From Trissonchulus latispiculum (lineage: Eukaryota > Nematoda > Enoplea > Enoplida > Ironidae): a stretch of DNA of 64,000 bases. The first letter of the stretch is position 1. Each line of letters opens with the position of its first letter. The stretch lies in contig JASAND010010946.1 of the NCBI GenBank assembly GCA_030248195.1, forward strand, positions 1-64,000, read 5' to 3'. The translations under genes and the position numbers were made by a program. Positions 1 to 11,633 of the stretch are shown here, in pieces. A model generated the notes under the pieces. It searched no databases and had not been told where the DNA came from. It saw nothing but the letters and a program-made list of their open reading frames with translations.

Positions 1-3000
1 CGAAAATGGATCACTATATATTCGGCCTACCTTCATTGGCACTGACGTGTGTAATTTTAAATGCTTTATTCATATTAAACGGTATTTTTTAAAGAGAGAG
101 GGCGAGAAATTGACCTCCCAGTGCATTTTTGTGGGGGTTTTTTTCTTTTTTATTATTTTGAAAACTGCGTTTTTCTTTAATGTTTTATTTTTCGCCTTAT
201 TTTCGTTTTCTTTCGTTGTTTTGATTTTCAACTTGGTCAAAGCAATTCTTGAAAACTATTTATGACTGAAACAACAAAAAAAAACGCCAAAAAATACCAT
301 TTTTAGCTCTTTTCTAAAAAAAACAAACACTTTTTCCATAATTCCTCCTTCCCCTTTAACGGAGAAAGCCCTAAGCATCCCCACTGTTGGTGAAGGCATT
401 ATATCCGGCTTTACAAAAGGAGGGGGGTTTTGACTAAAAAATTTATTGAAAAGGAGGGGTTTTGACTAAAATTTCCACTTTTGTAATGGAATATTGATAA
501 AATTTAACCCAAAAGGGGTTTCAACTCCCAAAACCCCTCCCCCTGAATACGCCCATGCCTGTTAAATGTTATATTAACATATTATTGTTTATCTGATGGC
601 TCTTGTGTTAAATAATTACTAACATTTTTCTTATTAAGATATACTCTTCCAGGAGGTGCGGGGCGTTTCTCTGTCATTATAGTAGTTTGCTTTTACATCT
701 GTAGCATTGTATCAGTAACACTTAAAATGTTGACTAGGCCTTCAGTTGCCGCTGCTTACTTACCTAATTTTTGACTTTTGTTTTAGCCACATTTGGGTGT
801 AAGCCAATCCTTTGATGCCCTACTTTTTGTGATCCTCTGTCCTGTGGGAGCCTATTTTGATTCTGGTTTCCGTGCTGTGAGTTTATACGCTGATTCCCGG
901 TTTGTTCGTGCTTGGAAAGGTGGTGTTGGTTCCTGTAAAATGGGCTCGTAAGTATACAGGATTTTCAACTCTTATGTATATAGTATTTTGTGGTGAGGTC
1001 TAGGAATTAGAGCGACGCTTTTAGACTCTTTCTTATCTTCCTTGCTTGATTGTAATAAAGAATGCTTGAAAGCGTCATGACTTTAAGCTCATTTTAGCTT
1101 TGTCCGTGATTTATTTATTCTTACATAGTTTGTCGCACAGTTTTTTTCAAAATTTAACCTGTGGTTTTTAGTGAGTTTTTAAGAAAATGTGTTTTATTAA
1201 AGAATCTCTATTTTTCCTGAAATTCGCTTTTCGCAGTTATTAATACGTTTTTAACGGTTTTTGCGGCATTTATAAATGTATTTAGCATTTTGCGCGTGTT
1301 AGAGAAGAAAACAAAACGTATGTTTGCTTAGTCTTCATAAACGATATTTCAATGCTCTGAACGTAAAATATTTGCGTTGAAGACGTCAGTTTGCGCTATA
1401 ATGGGGGGGGGGTCTGAGCCCCCCCCCCCCCACACGTACAGAAATTTTTGAAAATTGTGAAAATTTTGGTTTTGAATTCCTTCAAAACTTTGCGTTTCAA
1501 CAGTATATTTATTCCCGTCATTTCCAGAATTTGGAAACGTAATTTCATATACAATCCTATACAATCCCTAATGGCAGCGTTGTTTAGAATAGTGAAGACT
1601 ACACGGTATATATATGCTCAACTAATGCCCAAATGAAAACAAACAGAAGTAAAAACATAAATATATAGACGATATTTGCGCCGAAGGCGCAATCGTTTTC
1701 GGAAAAACTTAAAAATAATGCTTATTCGCTCGGACAGGTGAAAATTTGAGTTTGCTTTTTGGTGTTTTTTAAAATTTTGTGTTTTTTAAAAAGTGTGCGA
1801 AAACACAAAAAACAGTGTTGTCGGTTATTGCTTAGTTAATTGATTGATAGATCGATTGTTTCAAAAGATGTTTCTTAATATGGCTTCATCAAAAGCAATC
1901 ACACGATACGCATATGATAATCAAAACGTAGACACCCAGAGTCAGACCAACCTTAATCAACTACCGGTTTCGAGGGTCCACGGTGGAACTCTTCTTCAGG
2001 CGATCCTTCACACGTTGCAATCGTTTCAGAGTCAGAACCGGGGGATCCATGTCCGCGAGAATTGGCTAATATTAAAATCGGGGTCTTGGGAAGGGTAGGA
2101 ATTTTCGGGACTGGGAGGACTGGGGCTGGGAGAGCTCAAAATTGGGGTTGTTACTGTTATTGTCATCGAGTCCACCACTGCCCAATGGACGCTGTCGGGA
2201 GGTGGGGATTTATTCATCCTTCGCAAAAACAAAATCCCCACATCCCGGGACATTTGCTACTAGAATCCATTCGGTAGTGGTCGACGACAATAACAGTAAC
2301 AAACAACTCCAATTTTGAGCCCTTCCTGCCCCCAGTCCCCCAGCCCACCGAATTGTTGCCCTCCCCAAGACCGCAATTTTTCCATATGTCAATTCTCGCA
2401 GACTTGGATCCTCCGAAATTTGACTCCCAGGAACGATTGCAGCGTGTGAAGATCCGCCTGACGAACAGGCCCACCGTGGACCCTCGGAAACCGGTAATGG
2501 ATTGACGTTGGTTTGACTCTGGGTATCTACGTTTTGATTATCTTTTTGTTTGAAATTCATTGTACCTTCTGGGATTCGAGGGACTGGGTGCTGTTTTGAC
2601 TACCTCTCTCACTTATGCTTGTAGGTAGTTCATGAATTAGACATGCATTGCGTAAACTTTTTCTAGCAATTACGCTCCAACAATATTATTGTCAAAAATT
2701 GCTCAAGAACATGGTTGCCAACAAGTGCTCTGGTTGTATGGTAAACACGAGCATGTGACCGAAGTTGGGACCATGAATATCTTTGCCATGTGGATAAACG
2801 ACGAAGGAAGTACGTATGTCTCTTTGCAGTGCAGCTTTAAAAATCTGTCGTATAACTTAAAGTTATTCAACTTTCTACGACAGCAGTTGTGTTCCGGTGT
2901 TTGATTCTGACACAAAATAGAGCCAAATCTGATGATGCTGCTCGTATTAACTTTTAGTTTATATCTGTGCCACTTGAATATCTGTGCTTTTGTCCTGTAG

Positions 3001-5049
3001 TTAGTAGTAATCATTAATTTGAAAACAGGGTTTTTTGAAACATTTGAAAACAAGGAAAAGGTTGATTCTACAACCTTCTAAACTGTTTTTTTTCGAAAAT
3101 CGGTATACTTACTTTTTTAGGTAATGGTAGGCAAATCAGTTACTAACTTCTCTATTTGGATTAAATTAGTTTTAACATTGCGCAGTTTTTCATGTATTTT
3201 TGATTTGAAATTTGAAGTCAGTTAACCTTTTTTAGTTTAGAAAGAGAATTGGTCACCCCGCCTCTGACTGAAGGATTAATATTGCCTGGTATTACAAAGG
3301 CAGTCTTTACTAGAGCTTGCAAGAGAGTGGGTAAGAGTTGGTTGTACGTGTCTGTGTACTTTACATGTTTGGTAAAATTGAGACGAAGACGATACATAAA
3401 GTGGTGGGCGATGTTGCTGTTGTTTCCTAAAACTCCAAATTGTCCAATTCTGTAACTGTGCTAGCTTATTGTCCTAATCTTACAAGCTAGCCTTATCTAT
3501 TTTCATACATCATTTTGTTTTGTAGGATGACATAAGCGTAGCTGAGATGGACTTCACAATGAATGACATTAAAAAGGCTCTCGCTGAAAAGCGGGTAGGT
3601 TCTCTTCTCTGTGCATTTAATAGATTATTTTAGTAAAAGGAAAAGAAAATATGATTATTTTTTTAGTTTTGATCTCTATGGGCCTTTTCGCGCGCGAGTT
3701 AAAGGAGTAGAGTTAAAAATTTTATCTCGTTTAACCCTGCAGGCGAGCTAAAATGAACTGTTTAACTCTTTTAACCCTGTGCGCGAAAACGATTGAGTTA
3801 ATTTTAGCTCTTTTAACTCGTTTAACTCGGTGCGCGAAAAGGCCCTATGAGAACAAGTCCATGCTGGGGAGCCGTCAGCCCACGAACTGAGCACCCCTCC
3901 TTTTATTACTGTTCGGCAAAAGTTGTCCGATTTAAATTAACTAAAATTTGAAGCTCCAAGTAATGACTGAGTTATAATGGTTCAAAGTTGATGCCTCCAA
4001 AAGGAATTATCACCTTAAGGGTAGACAGCTGGGTAGAGTAGCATAAGGGTAGACAGACACGACGAACCGATATGTGCTTTGTCCGTTGCTCAAGGGGATT
4101 TGTGAAAGCATTGTGGCAGCGGGGACGCCTTAACCACTCGGCCGTCACGTACCAAAATGATTGATCTAAGCAAACACTAATAGTCCCGTTTAAAAATAGA
4201 TAATCTTTTAACTACATCGACCACAATGGAATAAGGTATTGAAATGCCTTTGTTTTTATTGATGGTTTTTGTAGTAGCCGTGTTCTATTCATTTGGCTTC
4301 CAGCCATTGTGCAGCGCACACTTCTGCGGATTATTTGCGCTTCGCACAGTTGTGGCCACAATGTTTGTAGATGCATATGCATAGTTTTGTCTCTGCGGAG
4401 CATCCATAATAGATGTTTGCGTACATTTTGTACATTTTCTGTACATTTTGCAGCTGCTAGAATTATTCGGTTCGGGAACAGCCTGTATAGTTTCACCAGT
4501 TGATCATATCCTGTATCGGGATCCGGATGGAAATCTATCCGACATCTCAATTCCTACCATGGAACAAGAGGATCCTATCTTTTTGCGGCTGTTCAATGTT
4601 GTTACTGACATTCAAGTATGTATCATGAAGAAAGTGTTGCGGAATTGGGTCAAATTTTTTGCTGTTGAATTCACCCCAGTCGCCATAGGGACCTTAGCTC
4701 GTTCTCGGATGGATAGCCATCATGGTTATCTTCTGGAATGTTGACTGCAATTCTGTGTAGAAGTGGGGCTTTCCAGAGTAAAGGAATCCTGCAGAAATTC
4801 CTGTTACCTTCCCATAGTAATGGAGTAGCACTCACTTACCATTTACATATGGGACAGTAATGCCCAGTCGTTTTGGCTAGTCTGACTGTATATATTCCAA
4901 AATGACTACTGCTTAGTTGAAACTATGCATTTTGCTCTGCGGGAAAGATTTTGTTTGGTAGCTCTTTTCGTGTGTTGTTTATCTCTGTTGTTTCTATGTT
5001 GCAGTATAATCGAGTGATACGCCCTGATTGGATGAGGCCTGTCACGTGA
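1..5049 (+). CDS. BCAT: Branched-chain amino-acid aminotransferase (BCAT), C-terminal half, 7 exons, 5' end outside window
   Basis: PLP-dependent enzyme that transfers the amino group between Leu/Ile/Val and 2-oxoglutarate. Exons read by eye: 1-46, 787-947, 2667-2809, 3241-about 3347, 3526-3594, 4454-4615, 5005-5049. Visible family blocks in order: [25 protein letters not shown], the cofactor-lysine block [46 protein letters not shown] and the C-terminal IQ-Y...DWM block ending at TGA 5047-5049. Splice phases match at nearly all junctions (0, 2, 1, ?, 0, 0). The unclear one is exon 4: its strong donor GTAAGA at 3331 would put the next exon out of frame, whereas weaker donors at 3348 or 3372 keep frame. 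The redox CXXC of mammalian BCATs is CIVS here, so the second cysteine is lost. Cytosolic or mitochondrial form cannot be told because the N terminus is missing. Family call is very secure. Confidence 0.95.
417..545. repeat. Small G/C-run inverted repeat in BCAT intron
   Basis: Two direct copies of GGAGGGGTTTTGACTAAAA are followed by a complementary CAAAACCCCTCC run, giving a hairpin-like block of about 130 bases. It resembles a small MITE remnant; no target duplication recognised. Confidence 0.4.
1916..2542. repeat. 627-bp foldback (palindromic) repeat in BCAT intron
   Basis: The left edge (GATAATCAAAACGTAGA) is mirrored at the right edge, and complementary blocks continue inward (GGTCCACGGTGG, TGTTACTGTTATTGTC, AAATCCCCACATCCC region) to a centre near 2230. 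Similarity is imperfect, so it is an ageing foldback or MITE dimer. ORFs across it are chance. Confidence 0.7.
3681..3844. mobile_element. 164-bp MITE with TIR GGCCTTTTCGCGC
   Basis: Termini GGCCTTTTCGCGC and its complement are flanked by the 5-bp duplication CTATG (3676-3680 and 3845-3849). The interior repeats GTTTAACTC/TTTTAAC motifs. It sits in the BCAT intron between exons 5 and 6. Confidence 0.75.
4055..4148 (-). repeat. tRNA-derived SINE head (Ser/Leu-type) remnant
   Basis: On the minus strand GGCCGAGTGGTTAAGGCG (about 4126-4143) matches the A-box/D-arm of a class II tRNA, and a B-box-like GGTTCGTCGTG lies about 60 bases further on. No intact acceptor stem was seen, so a SINE relic is likelier than a functional tRNA gene. 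Confidence 0.5.
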
Positions 5050-5610
5050 CGATCCTCCAGTCTATAGTGCCTGCCAGTACAAAGCCATTTTTCAAAGTTC
5101 CGATACATACAGAAACACTCCTACTCATGTTCAGCTCTCTATGAATAGCTGTTTTGTATCATAATTTAAGTATGTTGTTCTGGCTTTTTCCTAGACAAAA
5201 GTTTCTGGGGGGAATGTCGGGGGCACAGATAGGGAAAGCCAAACCGTTTTTCAGAAAATGCTTAAAAGCAATTGTGCTGCTGTGCTAAAAATTATGCAAT
5301 TTCTAATCTAATGTTAAGCTTAGCATAGCTAAAAACGCTTTAAAAGACCTAAAATTCGGCGACGCCAGAAATGTTTTGAAAATTTACCGGCAGTTTTGGA
5401 TTCTCGGGGAAGGCCCAAATCTTTTGGGGGTGGGGCGAGCGAAGTTTGGGGGACCGATTTGTGCGTGGGGCCCTGTAGGAGAAGGCCAGTTGTTTTGGTT
5501 GTCCAATCCTGCTAGTCACTGTGCTTCCTTCTTGTATTGAATCGACTGGTATTAGTATCCCTTTCATTATATTGGCCGTCATTAAATTAGGGTTCGTGTC
5601 TTGTCGGCAT

Positions 5611-5616
5611 AATAAA
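5611..5616 (+). terminator. Candidate poly(A) signal of BCAT
   Basis: AATAAA about 560 bases after the BCAT stop codon; it is the first perfect signal seen downstream. Cleavage site not identified. Confidence 0.4.
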
Positions 5617-7518
5617 ATCTAATCTTGGAAGAAGATAGTTGCGCATTGGGTGAAATTTGGATTTTTGTAAACTCGTTATGGTATCACTAGTTTCTCGCTG
5701 CCGTTTTAATTTATATACTAAGAACTCTGCGATTCTTATTTGATATTTTGCACTTCAAACTATAGTATTTGCTTAAAGTTTCGCTCCTGTGTACTGCTGC
5801 CGGTGCTATTGTAATTTTTAATTAATTGTATTGTAATTAACTTCTGCGACATTAAAGTGATGATGAAGTGGAACAACTTAAAAAGTGGTGAATTGATCCA
5901 ACTGGTTTTTTACTTATTCCAAATTAGTTGACCCGTGACCCACTTTCTGTGACCTCTTTTGTTAGTTATTTTGAATTGGCTTGATTCTGATCACTGGCTT
6001 AAAGCGATAAGAACAAAACGTCAGACTCAATGTCGCCATTTATTGTTTATGTCTGTACATAGTTGTGATGGTTTGTTCTGTTGATGTATCTAATCGATTG
6101 CTCTATATTTCAGTAACATGACCTCAGTTAGTTTGTTCTGTGTGCCATGACATAGTTGATTGTTTGTGTGTGTTGTAGACTTTACAGAAATGCAAAGCGC
6201 ATTACGGAGTGATAATCTTTGCATGAACCCGTTTTCATGTCTTTGATTGAAAAATATAACCTCCACTACGGTTGGTATGGTGGTACCACTTTGTATGATG
6301 TGATCCTACGGGCTTCACTAAGTTTCTCTTGGTCTTTTTAAAATACCGAAACTAATCCCTTCTTGAAAATTCTGAAACTAATCGAGGATTTTCAAATCAA
6401 ATGAAAACGTTTTAGATTTTGCTCCATACTTTCAGCAGTCAGCTTTCAGCACCGATTTGGTTTTGGGTGCCATGAAGACACTGAAACAACGAAAACTTTT
6501 GGTTTTCAATTGGAATCATTGAGCCATTCTAAATGAGCTAGCGCTGTATTCTCATAACGCTATCTGCTGAATTGATTGTTTCTGACTAGAGATTTAGTCG
6601 AAAAATAATTTTGACAAAACTAGAATTATTTGATTTTTTTGCATTGATTTCTGATACATTGATTTCTGAAATGAGTGAATATCTTCAACTTTAAAATGGA
6701 GCATAGATTTTTCTCCAATTACAAAATATGGGAAAGACTTGAAAGTTACTTGCATTTCACTGCGCAAAAGGATTCTATCACCTTAAGCATGTGCGTAAAC
6801 ATTCTTTCTACTACATTTTTGCTGTGTTGAAAGTCCTTGGTATCATATTTTTGTTGTCACTAAGGTGTCTCTGTTAACTACGCAAATATTTTTTGAATGA
6901 AAGTCGTCCATGTTGGCATTGTTTAAGGTGGGTTGGTTGGTGCATACATCGAACTTTGTCAGTTTTTGTACTTTTAGATGTATTTAATTTTTATTTATTG
7001 TTATTGTAGATGTCTGGTTTGTTTGTTTTGTTTGTTAATCTTGTTTGATAGCAATATTAATGTGCATGGATTATTATGAGTAGTTTAACTTATATAATTT
7101 TTGTTTACATTCAGTAAGTGCTCAGTGTCTCTTTCCATAAAAGTCTTCTTGTCCGAAAATCGACTGAACATTTGATGTTAACTTGTAGGAAACCTTCAAG
7201 ATTAGAGTGCCTCCTATATGTAATTTGATGGAGATAATAACTCCATCAGATGGTTAACTTTTTGTAAATTGTATTTGATTTCATTTAACTTTACGCCATA
7301 TTTCATATGTTTAATATCTGCGAATTTAGAATTTGTGTCGTTTATATTTTGGTTGTGCAAATTGCTTTCTTTTCTTGCTACTACTATTTGGAAAATTGGA
7401 AGGACTAATCCTCAAGAAGGGAATTTGATTTTAGATTTATTTAACTTTGTTATTAAAGAGTTCCGGCATTTTTGCTCAGTCACAGTTTCCATAACCTAGT
7501 TCATTAAAAAACATATTG

Positions 7519-7864
7519 TAAGGGTGTCGTCAATTTTGGGACCATCGGATTTTTTCTCATATTATCATATGCGAAAATATTATTGTGTAGTTGGCATAGA
7601 TTCACAAAACTAGACAAGTGCGTTTGTTGTAATACTGCCGCTTCGATCACTGCAAGTCTCTAAAATATGAAATATAGGAAAACTAAACAGTTTGGACAGT
7701 TTATATTTGCTACGGATAAGTGGTGTTTACTACGTACGTACCCATTGAGATCCTATAGAATACTGAAATTTCACGTTATTTAAATTTTCTTGAAATTTCC
7801 ATCCGATAGTATATGTGATTATGAGAAAAATCGTTGTGGTCTACAAGTGGTGACACCCCCTTAA
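7519..7864. mobile_element. ~346-bp MITE with TTAAGGGGGTGTC-type ends
   Basis: Left end TAAGGGTGTC and right end GACACCCCCTTAA are complementary, and the subterminal TTTTTCTCATA...CATATG block is mirrored by TATGTGATTATGAGAAAAA. The right end resembles the end of the repeat at 21640-21735 (GAGAAAAAACGG...CCCCCCTTAA), so it may be a short member of that family. Confidence 0.55.
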
Positions 7865-8968
7865 TCGTGGTTTCCGACATTTTATGCTCCCTCCCCTTCC
7901 CAATCCTTTGAAGTAAGAGTCCATAGTAGATAAGCCAGGCAGTAGCTTCATACTATTATGTGCAGTGTAAGCGAAGAACATCCGATGCTACTTATGGACG
8001 CTGTCTGTTATCAGAGCAAAAATCGGTGGAAGCAAGCACAAGTAGTCGGTGTGTGCATAAAATTAATTAGTCTGCTTTGAGTTTTAGTTCGCAGAGATGC
8101 ACAAACACGCAGCCCAAATGACTTTTCCTCCGTTTTGATTGAGTATTCATGTTCGGTGTGAAGGTCAGTCGTTCGTTATAGCAGACATTGGTTGTGTTTC
8201 GCTTACAACGCCTCCTATACTCCGCTCGTATAAATTATGCACTCTTGCTTTGTGGATTGCGGGTTGGGTTCTGTCTTAACTTCTGGCTTCTGATTGACTT
8301 TCCTTCCTAGTCCTAGTACAGTTTACATTCCCTGAACTGATGCATTAATGTTACTTGAATGTGCACTATTGTAATTTGTATAGCATGGGGTAATTGAGTA
8401 TGTTTCTGGGCAGCTGACTGTTATTATTTGCATCGGATTTCCCTCAGTGTTGTTAAATTATTAAATTTATAGATTTTGCACATTTTCTGAAGTTAGGCTG
8501 TTGCCTTCTTTATGTTCATATATAATATAGATATGTCAGCTAGCATTTATTATAGTTTTTATAATTGTCAACATATGATTGACTTGCTTTCATTGAAAAT
8601 TGTTATATGTTCGTTAATAGTGTTATCAGTGTACTAGTTCATCTCCAGTGTGGTTGGATATGCTATTTTTGGTTTGTTAAATAAAAGAATGGAGTTAGTC
8701 TTATCAAGAGTACATAATAGAATAAGAGTATGAAACTCTTACGCTACTATGTGCTAATCATGCTTGATATGCTCGGGTCATTAACTCGGGACCCCCCCCC
8801 CCCCCGAAAGTCTCGGGGGGGGGTCCCACCTTGAACTAGATACATGCTTTTATGCGAACCTGTGTCTTTGCTCTGATTGGCTGCTGAGTTAGTCAGCTGA
8901 CAAAAACCCAGATTTTTGCAGCATTTCGTTTATTGACATTGCAAACAGTGCCGGTTTTACTGATTTAA

Positions 8969-10054
8969 CACTCTCGCTGCCACGTGGTTTTTGGAAATCC
9001 GCCCCCGCATGCCAAATCTATATCTCGTTACTTATACATCTCCAGAAAGCCATCTCGGCACTGTTCTATTCGAAATTTTGAGCTGATTTCAAATCCGTTG
9101 TCAGAATGCCATCGCCCAAATAAGGGCGATGGCGTGTTGTTAATCACGAACTATCTGAGTGCCAATCGCCCAGTAGTGGGCGATGGCTAATTTTAGTCAA
9201 ATTGCCATTGCCCGTAACTGGGCGTTAGATTTCACTACATTGAAGCAAAACATGAAAACGGAAGCGTGATAGGACGCTGAATACTATCTTTTTGAGATTT
9301 TATCTTAGATTCATTGCTCTGCTTATGGATTTCAACTGAAATTTTGCCTTCTATTGTCGATTTTATATATAGTGAAGGGATTAGATCATTCGAACGAGTA
9401 AAGCTGGCTACAGATGTGGCAGAATCATAACAAAGAGGGTTGAAATACTTCATGACTTGTGGGATCTCTGTTAACCAAAATTTCAGTTTATAACCTTTTG
9501 TCCGATCCAACCGAATCAAATTGGTCTTGGACATGATGAAATTTCTAATATCTGGTTGATTGGAGGAATATAAAATGAAGCTAACAGTTTCAAAGAAAGT
9601 AAGCATCATAATCGCGTGTATATTCGTCATCCTGAGCGTTATTTCTGAGTTTACTTTCCTTTCCAAATTCCACATTACTCAACTTGGAACTTGAATTTCG
9701 GTTTGAAAATGGGACATCGAAAAGTTCAGACATTTCATTGTTTTGCTATGTTTTTAACTGTTTCATAATTTGTGCTGTCTCTATTTACAGCCTAAGCAAT
9801 TTCTGTGCGTTTGATTCGTCTTCTGGAAGTCGAAAGTTTGAGTACGTCAATATCAACTGATATGAGCTAAAAGTCCAAAAATATCAATCTACGGGCTTTA
9901 TTGGCACGCCAAAGTGGCATTTCATTTCATTATTACCATGCCAGTTAGATTTCTACTCAATTGAAAATATGTCTGCTTATCGCCCATATATGGGCGATGG
10001 CATGCTATGCCAAACCGGCCATCGCCCATATGTGGGCGATTGGCAGCGAGAGTG
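8969..10054. mobile_element. piggyBac-like TTAA MITE, 1086 bp
   Basis: Perfect 14-bp TIR CACTCTCGCTGCCA at both ends, flanked by TTAA on each side (8965-8968, 10055-10058). The right TIR of the host element shows the same site with a single TTAA, proving insertion and TTAA duplication, the hallmark of piggyBac-type transposition. Both subterminal regions carry repeated palindromes of the form CATCGCCC-n-GGGCGATGG (near 9106-9133, 9164-9188, 9979-10003, 10018-10042). No transposase is encoded. Confidence 0.85.
9235..9675 (-). CDS. Uncharacterised 146-codon ORF inside the TTAA element
   Basis: ATG-started ORF lying wholly inside the TTAA element. The translation has ordinary composition, with a hydrophobic stretch near residues 20-40 and a Lys/Ser-rich C terminus. 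I recognise no family. It could be a captured host exon or a chance ORF; no splice sites or promoter support it. Confidence 0.25.
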   Translation of the reverse strand: MWNLERKVNSEITLRMTNIHAIMMLTFFETVSFILYSSNQPDIRNFIMSKTNLIRLDRTKGYKLKFWLTEIPQVMKYFNPLCYDSATSVASFTRSNDLIPSLYIKSTIEGKISVEIHKQSNESKIKSQKDSIQRPITLPFSCFASM

Positions 10055-10295
10055 TTAAGGTCCAGTGTGCTTTTTTGTTCAACAATTTTTGTTGGTCATA
10101 TTGCGTTGTACTTGGTGGGCATTTATTCAATCATTTTTGGGAGTGTATGGAGTGTTTTTGGCATAAAGTTAAATAATTTTTTGGGTTTTTTGGGGGAGGC
10201 GGGTGTAGGAATTGTGATCCTGTCCAATCTACCCGAATACCCCACCCCAATATTGTTATCGTTCGTGATGGTATAAAGTTAGCAGTTAAAGTACC

Positions 10296-10332
10296 TATAT
10301 AAAGTATAAATGCAAACTGTGTCGTTGTCAGT
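10296..10332 (+). promoter_or_regulatory. TIR-borne core promoter, left copy
   Basis: TATATAAAG at 10296-10304, then a TCAGT initiator whose A is 10330, about 32-34 bases away. It faces inward and lies about 225 bases before the first exon of the plus-strand gene. The same sequence exists in the right TIR. Confidence 0.5.
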
Positions 10333-10555
10333 TGATTTCGTTTGTCTTTAGTTTTTCTAGTCTTTTAATTAGAATTCGCCTTGGTTTTCAAAAATTGAGT
10401 TTTGATTTGTTGACAAAGTAAAAATTTCCTAAGATCGAACTGTTTCATTTTTCTGCAATTTTGGAAAGTCTTGAGTATTATATCAATTTTATTTAAAAAC
10501 TTATTTTTCAATTGGCACGGTAACTTCCAAACTGTGTTTCAAGTATGATAAAATT

Positions 10556-11220
10556 GTGACTGAGAAAAACCTTAAGCCATATTCTTTTCCAATAATTCCT
10601 CCACTCTTTCGTTTAGTCAATGAAAGAATTAAAGATAACAAATTTATTCTATTATTAATTTGTTTTTATGCACCTTTTAATGTGATTTTAGATTGTATTG
10701 GAAAGATGCCACCTGGCTCTAAGAAGCCCATTGTGGTACAAAATGCCTTAAGGTATTTAAGGAATTTAAAAATTAGTATGTCATCTAACGATTTTCCTCC
10801 TGAAATTTGCAGCGATAATGCCGACATTTTGACTTATTTTGCAAAGCTGTCTGACCATGGAGTTATCAATGACTTGTTGGTATTTATGAAGATTGCTTTT
10901 ATTGATATGTATGCCGAGTGTTCCAGTCTGTCTGGTCGCGATGCACATCTTAAATTTGTGACTAAGTTCAAGTTCGAATTTTTGCCAAGTATCGTTGATT
11001 CTTTTCCCATTTCCGCATTTGGTATGAATGATGCCAAAGCGGACCAAGTCCTAACGTGGGCTGAAGTTGACAGCATTGTTGGAGCAAGTGCAGTTCAACG
11101 TGAAAGATCCCTGCTCTTGCATCATATCGGTTGCCACGTTTTTAAAGTATGCAGCGATACGATAATGTCATCGTTTGAGTCCTGCAGCAACGACAGTGCT
11201 AAGCCGTCTATTAATTTTGA
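10556..11220 (+). CDS. Unrecognised protein of the 17.9 kb element, exon A
   Basis: Open frame running to a GTAAGC donor at 11221, phase 0. It is open upstream to a TGA near 10473 but has no in-frame ATG before 10706, so either translation begins at the Met of MPPGSKKP or an upstream exon supplies the start. The only earlier ATG (10543) is out of frame and closes after four codons. The first ~17 codons lie inside the TIR. The product is mixed helix-type with a hydrophobic block near the N terminus (FILLLICFYAPFNVIL) and no zinc, nuclease or polymerase motif that I can see. It joins in frame to exon B at 16180. Composition suggests a real protein; function unknown. Confidence 0.6.
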
Positions 11221-11633
11221 AGTAAGCCAATTTTAGACGAATAGAAAGTTCGATTCAAAACGTAAAATTCGTGCATTAATTTTGACATAACTAGAGATAA
11301 CGTTGGGCATTTAAGAAATTAAGATTTCAAATTTGTAGGGATAAGTGTACTTTTAGAGTCTCAAGTAACCCACTTCAGCCCTACCCTTCGCCTTCACCAG
11401 TTGATTATGTTGTTTGACCCAGGCCCCTCTCGGCAGACGGATACTCGCACCTACCCACAGCCCACTTCCAGCAATGCTATGTGCAAACCATTGTCTACCT
11501 CCAGCTAGACTTTTGATGCCCGCTCTGGCTTACCACAATCAGTCCGGCCAGCCTCATTGACCTGACTGGTTTTACTGGGCCCGCAGTCCTGGCGTGGCAA
11601 ACCTAATCTCAGCCGGCGGCTAACGTAGTTTGC

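Larger units (their letters stand above)
5050..8697. other. Noncoding stretch after BCAT
   Basis: No ORF with protein-like composition. Holds the BCAT 3' UTR, a GGCGACGCC hairpin block near 5355-5480 that resembles the centre of the G-run MITEs described elsewhere, and one MITE at 7519-7864. The rest is A/T-rich with no recognisable structure. Confidence 0.6.
8705..10606 (+). repeat. Left TIR of the 17.9 kb element (interrupted by a TTAA element)
   Basis: Matches 25810-26616 in reverse complement, apart from 8969-10058, which is an insertion absent from the right TIR. Contains a GGGACCC...GGGTCCC G/C-run hairpin about 90 bases in, and a TATA/initiator pair near the inner end. Confidence 0.85.

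Noticed and set aside
4055..4148. Functional tRNA gene
   Set aside because: A-box is good but B-box is imperfect and no acceptor stem pairs; better as a SINE relic.
4212..4550. 112-codon minus-strand ORF
   Set aside because: Antisense shadow overlapping the BCAT exon at 4454-4615, which has strong family motifs on the plus strand.
10007..10276. Hydrophobic small ORF in the left TIR, also present in the right TIR (26140-26349)
   Set aside because: No ATG at the shared start, lies upstream of the TIR promoter, and the left version begins inside the later TTAA insertion; conserved only because the TIRs are identical.
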